This document shows, one piece after another, positions 58,009 to 64,000 of a stretch of 64,000 nt of DNA (within the stretch, counting starts at the first letter, position 1; each line of letters starts with the position of its first letter). The notes under the pieces were generated by a model. The model was not told the DNA's origin. It did no database searches and saw nothing but the letters and a program-made list of their open reading frames with translations. A program made the position numbers and the translations under genes. The stretch lies in the NCBI RefSeq assembly GCF_023716865.1, contig NZ_CP092417.1, positions 784,001 through 848,000 on the forward strand, given 5' to 3'. The stretch is from Endozoicomonas sp. SCSIO W0465. Its GTDB lineage: Bacteria > Pseudomonadota > Gammaproteobacteria > Pseudomonadales > Endozoicomonadaceae.

Positions 58009-59040
58009 GGCTCTTTTCGAATTCCGAACTGCTGAACTATCCTTGGTGGATATAATTAGCCATCGCCAGCATTGACCATGAATATAGGCCGAATCTCAGA
58101 TATCATCAGTAATGACACCTGCTTTGAGATGATCCGTGAGAACCGCTGGCCAGATGGCACTGTTCTCTGTCCGCACTGTGATTCTGAGAATGTCAAAAAG
58201 AATGGACACGACAATGTGCAGGTAGAGTGCCAGCACTATTACTGTAAGTCCTGTAAGCGCTACTTCGATGACCTGACAAATACGGTTTTCGCAGGACACC
58301 ACCGACCACTCAAAGTCTGGATTGCCTGTCTCTATTTAATGGGGCTGAACGTCTCCAACAGCCAGATAGCTCAGGAACTTGATCTGTGTGTCAGTGATGC
58401 ACACCATATGACCACAGTCTTACGAAATGGTGTTGTTGACCGAAAGCCTGAAGTGATTCTTGATGGCGAAGTTGAATTCGACGAGGTCTACATTGTAGCT
58501 GGTCACAAGGGACACCCTGAAGCATTAAAAAAATCTGGATCGTCCACCGAGAAAAAGAAGGCTTAAAGGCGCTCCGGGCCGTGGGACTCTTGAAAAAGAC
58601 AAACCGCCGGTATTGGGAATGATTCAAAGGGGAGGTCAGGTCATTATCAACATGCTGTCGAACGTTAAGAAGGCGACAATCGAACCATTTATCAAGAAAC
58701 ACGTAGCCCCACAGAGCCAGATTTATACCGATGAATACAACATCTATGATGACCTTGAAAGCTGGGGCTTCAGACATAAAACGGTCTGTCACGGCAAAGG
58801 TGAGTATGCTCGTGATGATGACAAAGACGGTATTTACGAGGTGCATGTTAATACTATGGAGGGGTTTTGGTCACTTCTACGCTCGTGGCTAAGGCCTCAC
58901 AGGGGAATATCCCAAGAGGCTTTACCCCTTTACCTTGGCTTTTTTGAGTTTTTGCATAATATTGGCCGAAGAGGCAAAAGTCTTCTTCAGCCCTTAGTCA
59001 ACTTGCTGGTTACATAGCAGTCTGGAATTGGAAAAGAGCC
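58009..59040 (+). mobile_element. IS1595-family insertion sequence
   Basis: A 1,032-bp element with inverted repeats GGCTCTTTTCGAATTCCGAA (left) and GGCTCTTTTCCAATTCCAGA (right, minus strand), and an exact 8-bp target duplication TTTTATTT (58001-58008 and 59041-59048). Structure and 8-bp duplication agree with the IS1595 family. It lies between the membrane-protein array and the O-methyltransferase gene. Confidence 0.93.
58078..59017 (+). pseudogene. IS1595-family transposase, frameshifted
   Basis: The first part (to 58566) has the N-terminal zinc ribbon (CPHC...CKSC) and the start of the ISXO2-type DDE domain (GEVEFDEVYIVAGHKGHPEALKK). The second part (LKGAPGRGTLEKDKPPVLGMIQRGG to ...LLVT, about 58562-59017) has IYTDEYNIYDDL and VNTMEGFWSLLRSW. 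The frames join if one A is removed from the A7 run at 58527-58533. Polymerase slippage on such a run could restore some full-length protein, but a plain mutation is the simplest reading. Confidence 0.88.
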
Positions 59041-59058
59041 TTTTATTTTTAACTATTC

Positions 59059-59721
59059 TTAACGCTTTATGGCTATCGTGAGTCCATCGGAGACGGGCAG
59101 TATCATCATATCAACACGGTCATCATCGTAAATCTTCCGGTTTAACGCCTTTAGGGCCAGGGTATCTTCATCGCTGGGGTTTTTGTCTGCAACCTTGCCG
59201 CTCCACAGCACATTATCAATTAGAATAAGGCCTCCCGGGCGAATCAGTTGCAGGCATTGTTCGTAGTAAGCTTCATACCCCGTTTTATCTGCATCAATAA
59301 AGGCCATATCAAACTGATTTCCTTCACCCTTGCTGATCAGCTGATCCAGGGTTTCCGATGCCGGGGCCAGATGAAGCCTGATTCGCTCAGAGACACCGGC
59401 TTTTTCCCAGTAGGTTTTGGCTATATCGGTGTATTCAGGACTGATATCACAGGCAATTAACTCGCCATCTGCGGGTAGTGCAAGGGCGACGGAAAGCGCA
59501 CTATAGCCGGTGAAAACGCCAATTTCGATGGTCCTGCGTGCATTGGCTATTTTTGCCAGCATGGCCATAAGCTGCCCTTGTTCGGCAGAGATTTGCATCA
59601 TTCGGTAACGATGGTGGCTGGTCAATTCACGCAGCTCTTTTAATACCGGATGCTCACGTAGACCAACATTATAAATGTATTGATAAAGCGTATCATTGAG
59701 TTGCAGGGTTTCAGTGGACAT
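59059..59721 (-). CDS. SAM-dependent O-methyltransferase (caffeoyl-CoA type family)
   Basis: A 220-residue cytoplasmic class I methyltransferase. Motifs: TIEIGVFTGYSALSVALALP (SAM loop), ELIACDISPEY, FDMAFIDADKTGYEAYYE (metal-site Asp) and LILIDNVLWSGKVAD, all typical of cation-dependent O-methyltransferases. The frame extends 59 codons upstream, but those lie in IS66 sequence; the ATG at 59721 fits family length. The natural methyl acceptor is unknown. The IS66 element sits 36 bp before the start and has probably separated the gene from its original promoter. Confidence 0.9.
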   Translation of the reverse strand: MSTETLQLNDTLYQYIYNVGLREHPVLKELRELTSHHRYRMMQISAEQGQLMAMLAKIANARRTIEIGVFTGYSALSVALALPADGELIACDISPEYTDIAKTYWEKAGVSERIRLHLAPASETLDQLISKGEGNQFDMAFIDADKTGYEAYYEQCLQLIRPGGLILIDNVLWSGKVADKNPSDEDTLALKALNRKIYDDDRVDMMILPVSDGLTIAIKR

Positions 59722-59757
59722 TGCTGAAGGGATTCCTTTTATTTCATCTAAAAAAAT

Positions 59758-61365
59758 GTAACTATTCAGCACTGAGCAAAGGCATATTACAGTAATTCCG
59801 AACAGCTCTATGAAGTGATTGATATATGTCCATTCCCTGTTTTCTGGCAGACGACAAATAGCTGCGAATCCGTGCAAACATAGAACCACCGTCTGCACTC
59901 CTGAAGCAGCCTGAGATTTTCTGCTTTAACTTGGCCATTCGAACATCCCGCTCACTGCCATTGTTATCGAAGGGAATGGTAAAATCTGACATGAAGCGCA
60001 GTGTCTCAGCCTTGAACTCAGTGAGTCGTTTGAAGAGATTGTAAGCTTTAGTATTCTTGACTTTCTTGCGCTTAAGCTCCTCTCGTTGCTTCTCCATATA
60101 GACGACTTCTTTCATTAGAGCCCGCTGAAGCAACCGGTCATAAATCTTCTCGATTCGTTCACAGACAACACTTGGCATCTGTAGCATACCTATGGTCTTA
60201 AAGCCCTTGCAGTAATGCCAGGAAAGCCTCAGTAGCTTCATCAATCGCAACGCCAGTTGATTGCTGTCCCTATCAACAACACCCAAAAGCTCCCTCAGGT
60301 GATGGGCATTGCAAAGTACGTGAGTTGCCGCATATGCAAAATAGGATTTCCAATGATCATGAACCAGAACGCCTGCAAATGTTAGCAGTATGCCCATCGT
60401 GTCCATGGCCTCACGACCTCGCTTTTCAGACAAGTAGTAGAGCGTCCATTGTTCATCCCGCATAACGTGTAGCCAGTGCAAAGAGCCCTCGGCCCGCATA
60501 CCCGTTTCATCGGCTCCGGCAACAGACGATTCCCGCAAGGCGTCACGAATAACCTCTTCAGTAGAAGCCAGATTTTCATAGGTTCTGGCCACAAAATTGG
60601 CGACAGTGCCTGCACTTACACTCATTTTATAGAGAGTATTAAAATACTCTGACACGCGCTTAAAAGGCAGGAAATGGTATTGGTTAAGATAGACGGCCAT
60701 AGCCTGTGTGGCTGAGCCATATTGTGCGGCAGCGGTAACACCTTCCGGGAATTCAGCCTGATTCCGACAACCACAAGTGCAGATTTTTACTTCAGCTCTA
60801 TGGGCCGTTACTTCAAATTCACCCGGTCTCCCTGGTTCAAACACCTGTCGTTCAATATATTTGACCGGCTCACTATCAAGAAGAGACGCCTGACATTTAT
60901 TGCATTCTTTAACCGGAAGGTACTCAATATAGTCAGGGATATCGACCTGTTTAAGACAAGTGCCCTGATGCCCTTTCTTTCCACCGGCTTTATTACCAGA
61001 AGACTGTCTCAGACTTTTAGGATTGGGTTTTTCATCCGATGGATCGGTACCTTTATCTGCGGAAAGGTCGTCAGAATGATCTGGAGAATTACTGTTTTTA
61101 CAAGGTTTTTGATAACCATCAGACGATGGCGGCTTGCTGCTGTTTTGACTGTTCTTGCCAACCTTTTCTTCCAATTCTCGACATCGCTCTTCCAGACAGG
61201 CAACTCTCATCCGCAGCTCTGCATTCTCTTTCAAGAGAATCTCAGCCGACATAGTTGCGGGTAGTTCTGGAATCATGCTGGCGAATATTGTGGAAAAATG
61301 GTGCTTAAGAGGATGGTATAAAAATCAGAAAATTCCAGATTTATGTGGGGGTGCTGAACAGTTAC
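59758..61365 (-). mobile_element. IS66-family insertion sequence
   Basis: A 1,608-bp element with ends GTAACTATTCAGCA (59758) and GTAACTGTTCAGCA (right, minus strand) and an exact 8-bp target duplication AAAAAAAT (59750-59757 and 61366-61373). It carries only the transposase gene, without the small tnpA/tnpB genes of classical IS66, so it belongs to the single-ORF type. Confidence 0.92.
59762..61276 (-). CDS. IS66-family transposase (TnpC type)
   Basis: A 504-residue protein with the full IS66 layout: N-terminal leucine-zipper-like helix (ILLKENAELRMRVACLEERCRELEEKV, about 14-40), low-complexity linker with NSSKPPSSDG, zinc-binding Cys cluster (CNKC...CTCGC), and DDE catalytic core with GADETGMR, VHDHWKSY and NNGSERDVRM. 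It is intact and possibly active. Confidence 0.94.
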   Translation of the reverse strand: MIPELPATMSAEILLKENAELRMRVACLEERCRELEEKVGKNSQNSSKPPSSDGYQKPCKNSNSPDHSDDLSADKGTDPSDEKPNPKSLRQSSGNKAGGKKGHQGTCLKQVDIPDYIEYLPVKECNKCQASLLDSEPVKYIERQVFEPGRPGEFEVTAHRAEVKICTCGCRNQAEFPEGVTAAAQYGSATQAMAVYLNQYHFLPFKRVSEYFNTLYKMSVSAGTVANFVARTYENLASTEEVIRDALRESSVAGADETGMRAEGSLHWLHVMRDEQWTLYYLSEKRGREAMDTMGILLTFAGVLVHDHWKSYFAYAATHVLCNAHHLRELLGVVDRDSNQLALRLMKLLRLSWHYCKGFKTIGMLQMPSVVCERIEKIYDRLLQRALMKEVVYMEKQREELKRKKVKNTKAYNLFKRLTEFKAETLRFMSDFTIPFDNNGSERDVRMAKLKQKISGCFRSADGGSMFARIRSYLSSARKQGMDIYQSLHRAVRNYCNMPLLSAE

Positions 61366-61375
61366 AAAAAAATAA

Positions 61376-61535
61376 GGCTCTATTTTGATTACGAACTGCT
61401 CTACAGTGAAAACTGACTGTAGGTCACGAAAAACAAGGATTGGGCAACATTACCGGACAATATGCTGACAACCTTTGTAGATAAAGGGCTTCAGCAATGT
61501 TCAACCCAGTAGCAGTCTGAAATCCTACAAGAGCC
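61376..61535. mobile_element. 160-bp MITE with IS1595-type ends
   Basis: Ends GGCTCTATTTTGATTACGAA (61376) and GGCTCTTGTAGGATTTCAGA (right, minus strand) resemble the ends of the IS1595 element at 58009-59040. An exact 8-bp duplication AAAAATAA flanks it (61368-61375 and 61536-61543). There is no ORF inside. It is a non-autonomous element presumably moved by an IS1595-type transposase. Confidence 0.85.
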
Positions 61536-61628
61536 AAAAATAAATCGAACCTGTGGATTTTATTGCTGACTATTAAGTCAAAAATAGAAATCTGAAAATG
61601 GTTAATTATTATTCATTGTTGTTACTCT

Positions 61629-61676
61629 GTTGTAGAAATTGTTGTAGAGCTTGTTGTAAAAATTGTTGCAGAAATC
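61629..61676. repeat. 12-bp tandem repeats upstream of the sapC-like gene
   Basis: Four direct copies with a 12-bp period: GTTGTAGAAATT, GTTGTAGAGCTT, GTTGTAAAAATT, GTTGCAGAAATC. They start about 200 bp before the sapC-like gene. Unit length, copy number and the GTTG(C/T)A core recall the repeats at 29421-29468. The rest of 61536-61829 contains no gene. Confidence 0.7.
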
Positions 61677-61829
61677 GTTCGTGCTTCACAAGCATATAAC
61701 ATTTTATTCGTTGATACCTATACTGCGCTGTGTGAGAATTCTAAACTCAGGTCAGCTTAAAAACGTCAATATAACAATTTTTAAAAATGGCTTGATAGCC
61801 AGACAAAACAGGAGAGGCGGTCCCTGACT

Positions 61830-62537
61830 ATGGCAACATTACTGTTTTACAATGAACCGGCATTTCTCAACCGTGAAGTGCATAAGACCCTTAAGTTCAA
61901 GACATCTGACGACTACTCGTTTACGGAAGAGGTAAACTCTGTGCCACTGACGGGTATTGAGTTTTTTGAAGCCAGCCGTGATATGCCTGTGCTCTTCAGT
62001 AAAGATGATCAGGGAAATTTTTTCCCCCTTGCCCTGCTTTCGTTGATGGATGCAGGGCATAAACATCTGGGTAAGGCGGGCAGCTGGAGTGACAGCTATA
62101 TTCCTGCGTTTATCCGCCGTTACCCTTTCGCCCTGACCGATGAAGGCTCCGTCTGTTTTGATCAGAAAGCCAGTCAGTTTGATGGCGACGACGGAGAGGC
62201 GCTGTTCAGTGATGACGGAGAGAATACGGAAGCTCTGAATAACATTATTCAATTCCTTAATAGCTATGATCAGCAGTACAAGAATACGCTTGCTTACTGT
62301 AATGAATTAAAAGCACTGGATCTGCTATCTCCGTTTAATCTCCAGATTCTTTTGGAGGAGGATAAGCCCTTAAGGCTTGAAGGGTTATTCGTTATTGATG
62401 AAAAGAAACTCAACTCAATCCCGGAAGATAAAGTGAAAAGCTGGTTTGATTCCGGTTGGCTGGCGTGGACCTATGCACACTTACACTCACTGGGTGCGTT
62501 AAACCGTCTTGTGAAGCGGCAGAAACCAAAACTGTAA
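61830..62537 (+). CDS. SapC-family protein
   Basis: A 235-residue protein of the SapC family, named after a Campylobacter S-layer-locus protein; the biochemical role is not established. Family features are VPLTGIEFFEASRDMPVLF, FFPLALLSL, AGSWSDSYIPAFIRRYPFAL and the C-terminal LLEEDKPLRLEGLFVIDEKKL. There is no signal peptide. It is followed on the same strand by a secreted protease and a large adhesin, so a surface-related role fits, but this is only context. The start ATG has an AGGAG-like site (CAGGAGAGGCGG) upstream. Confidence 0.85.
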   Translation: MATLLFYNEPAFLNREVHKTLKFKTSDDYSFTEEVNSVPLTGIEFFEASRDMPVLFSKDDQGNFFPLALLSLMDAGHKHLGKAGSWSDSYIPAFIRRYPFALTDEGSVCFDQKASQFDGDDGEALFSDDGENTEALNNIIQFLNSYDQQYKNTLAYCNELKALDLLSPFNLQILLEEDKPLRLEGLFVIDEKKLNSIPEDKVKSWFDSGWLAWTYAHLHSLGALNRLVKRQKPKL

Positions 62538-62592
62538 TATCAATAACATTTTTCGGGTTTAACTGGGTTTAACGTTGAAGGGGACTTCAATA

Positions 62593-63408
62593 GTGAAAAA
62601 ACTCATGCAAATGGCCACGTTGGTATTCAGTCGTTTAGTTTTAGTGGTTGCTGCAAGTGTCCATGCACATCCTGAAGAGACGAGTGATTATTCAGGAATA
62701 AGGATTGTTGGTGGTGATGAACTTTCTCCATTTTCACGTCCTTATATGGCGTCATTAAGAGTATTGGGAGAGATCCATTTTTGTGGTGGAACCTTCATCG
62801 GCGGTAAGTATGTTCTGACGGCCGCCCACTGTGTCGAAGCCGTTGAGGATCATGCCGACTCTGTTTCCGTCTGGCTGGGAGGGCATAAACTCAGTGAGCC
62901 GGACACTGGCAGAATCTACCAGGTGGCAAGGTTTTATACCCACCCTGACTATGACAATGAAACCATCGATAACGATATTGCCATTGTCGAATTACAGCAG
63001 GACGTTGAGGGTATTGAACCTGTTCCCCTGATTTCTGCAGAACAATTTGCCGACATAGATACAGGTTCAGTATTTGAGACTATGGGCTGGGGAACCCTGG
63101 GGTACAAAAAAGGGCAGCCGGACACGCTACAGGTAGTCAAGGTTCCCAATGTGGATAGAGAGCTTTGTAACTCCAGATATGACGGAGCCATTACCAAAAA
63201 CATGCTGTGCGCTGGCTTTGATGAAGGAGGCAAAGACTCCTGTCAGGGCGACAGTGGTGGCCCCCTGATTTATAACCATCAGGGCACCTGGTACCAGCTG
63301 GGTGTCGTGAGTTGGGGTTTTGGCTGTGCTGAGCCGGGCTACCCGGGCGTCTATACCAATATATTTGAACTGTTGGATTGGTTAAGGCAGACAGCTCCGG
63401 GTATTTGA
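62593..63408 (+). CDS. Secreted trypsin-like serine protease (S1A)
   Basis: 271 residues from a GTG with GAAGGGG 9 bases upstream. A signal peptide (residues 1 to about 25, LVLVVAASVHA) and a short propeptide precede the activation site RIVGG (37-41). Catalytic triad: His79 in TAAHC, Asp128 in NDIAIV, Ser221 in GDSGGP. Asp215, six residues before the serine, marks an Arg/Lys-cleaving S1 pocket. Cys pairs match chymotrypsin-fold disulfides. The enzyme is probably periplasmic or extracellular and activated by cleavage. Animal-like trypsins occur in marine Gammaproteobacteria; a role in host tissue use is inference. Confidence 0.93.
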   Translation: MKKLMQMATLVFSRLVLVVAASVHAHPEETSDYSGIRIVGGDELSPFSRPYMASLRVLGEIHFCGGTFIGGKYVLTAAHCVEAVEDHADSVSVWLGGHKLSEPDTGRIYQVARFYTHPDYDNETIDNDIAIVELQQDVEGIEPVPLISAEQFADIDTGSVFETMGWGTLGYKKGQPDTLQVVKVPNVDRELCNSRYDGAITKNMLCAGFDEGGKDSCQGDSGGPLIYNHQGTWYQLGVVSWGFGCAEPGYPGVYTNIFELLDWLRQTAPGI

Positions 63409-63485
63409 GTTCAGCACCGGTAGCCCCGGACCACAGGAAGTAAGTGGTTTGGTAAAAGAATAATTATTAGACAAGGAAGCAAATT

Positions 63486-64000
63486 ATGGCTGACTTTGAT
63501 CGTACTCAGCTATCGGTTTCCATCGGTCGGGTTAACTCGACGAGGGCTTACCAGAAATCCACCGGGGCATCATTTTCTTCTGCTCTGAGGGCACCTGCTG
63601 CGTTTGGTGTGTTGTTATCGGGCGCAGCGGTGGCTGTTGATCACGATATCCAGGCCGTCAGTGACTTCACCTCCATCAGCAGTAATAACAATGTTCATGA
63701 TATTACCTCCAAAAAAATGTCGGGTACGTCCGCGATCAACGTATTCGATAAATTTGTAGTAGGTTCTTCCCATACCGTAAACCTTCAGGTTCCTGACAGT
63801 GCCAGCAAACTGGTCAATATTGTCCGGGGTTCTGAAGCGCCGGCTGTCCACGGGATTATGAACAGCTACCAGAATGGCTCACTGGGTGGTGATGTGGTGT
63901 TTGCCAGTTCAGCGGGTTTCCTGGTGGGTGAGTCGGGAGTAGTGAACGTTGGCAGTCTGGCGATCAAGACACCAACAGACTCTGAAATCTCGGGGCTGAT
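63486..64000 (+). CDS. LktA/FHA-type large adhesin, N-terminal part (runs off window)
   Basis: The first 171 codons of a large exoprotein, open to the window end. An AAGGAAG site lies 7 bases before the ATG. After a signal-like hydrophobic stretch (APAAFGVLLSGAAVAV, about 37-52) comes a two-partner-secretion/haemagglutinin-type domain: AINVFDKFVVGSSHTVNLQVP, ASKLVNIVRG, GIMNSYQNGSLGGDVVFASSAGFLVGESGVVNVGSLAIKTPT. This pattern matches leukotoxin LktA-family filamentous adhesins, where it directs beta-helix folding and export through a TpsB-type pore. The N-terminal hydrophobic region is preceded by about 35 residues, like an extended signal peptide. Confidence 0.82.
   Translation, partial: MADFDRTQLSVSIGRVNSTRAYQKSTGASFSSALRAPAAFGVLLSGAAVAVDHDIQAVSDFTSISSNNNVHDITSKKMSGTSAINVFDKFVVGSSHTVNLQVPDSASKLVNIVRGSEAPAVHGIMNSYQNGSLGGDVVFASSAGFLVGESGVVNVGSLAIKTPTDSEISGL

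Overview
The window is a gammaproteobacterial chromosome segment most like Endozoicomonas and related Oceanospirillales that live in marine invertebrates. This is an inference. It rests on ordinary gammaproteobacterial housekeeping genes (carAB-greA, obgE-proB, rplU-rpmA, ispB), a heavy load of insertion sequences and group II introns, and a large block of eukaryotic-like repeat proteins (RING finger, ankyrin, TPR-like).

Region 1 (1-12.9 kb) is mostly core genome: the end of carA, carB and greA in one operon, an Ntn-type C45/acyltransferase homologue, a 4HBT thioesterase, a cytochrome c5-like protein, a UspE-type stress protein, an orphan PotF-like polyamine-binding protein and a REC-EAL response regulator. 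A group II intron with a frameshifted reverse transcriptase sits upstream of the uspE-like gene. Region 2 (12.9-16.1 kb) is an SLC13-type transporter gene split by an IS1182-like element; removing the IS and one copy of its CTAG duplication restores a 473-codon reading frame exactly. Region 3 (16.4-24.1 kb) holds two AT-rich, paralogous genes for proteins of about 1,230-1,290 residues. Both carry a nucleotidyltransferase-like G-S-x13-D-I-D signature near the N-terminus and are otherwise unrecognised.

Region 4 (24.4-32.1 kb) returns to core genes (proB, obgE, rpmA, rplU, ispB), with an unrecognised gene inserted between rpmA and obgE, short tandem repeats between rplU and ispB, and an unrecognised 508-residue protein gene. 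Region 5 (32.3-52.8 kb) is the striking accessory block, all on the minus strand. It has four members of a family built from a 46-residue TPR-like repeat, one of them fused to an N-terminal RING and ankyrin repeats, and then three tandem copies of a RING-H2/ankyrin gene, the middle one decayed. It is interrupted by a second group II intron, whose reverse transcriptase has lost its catalytic core, and by an IS4/IS701-like element. The shared RING domain, repeats and N- and C-terminal caps suggest one modular pool of host-directed proteins, possibly ubiquitin-ligase-like effectors, diversified by recombination.

Region 6 (52.8-61.7 kb) has an IS1634-like element, a decaying tandem array of a small-protein gene plus a two-helix membrane-protein gene, an IS1595 element with a frameshifted transposase, an O-methyltransferase gene, an IS66 element, and a 160-bp MITE with IS1595-type ends and a perfect 8-bp target duplication. 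Region 7 (61.8-64 kb) encodes a SapC-family protein, a secreted trypsin-like protease and the start of a large LktA/haemagglutinin-type adhesin that runs off the window.

No tRNA, rRNA, CRISPR array or prophage was seen.
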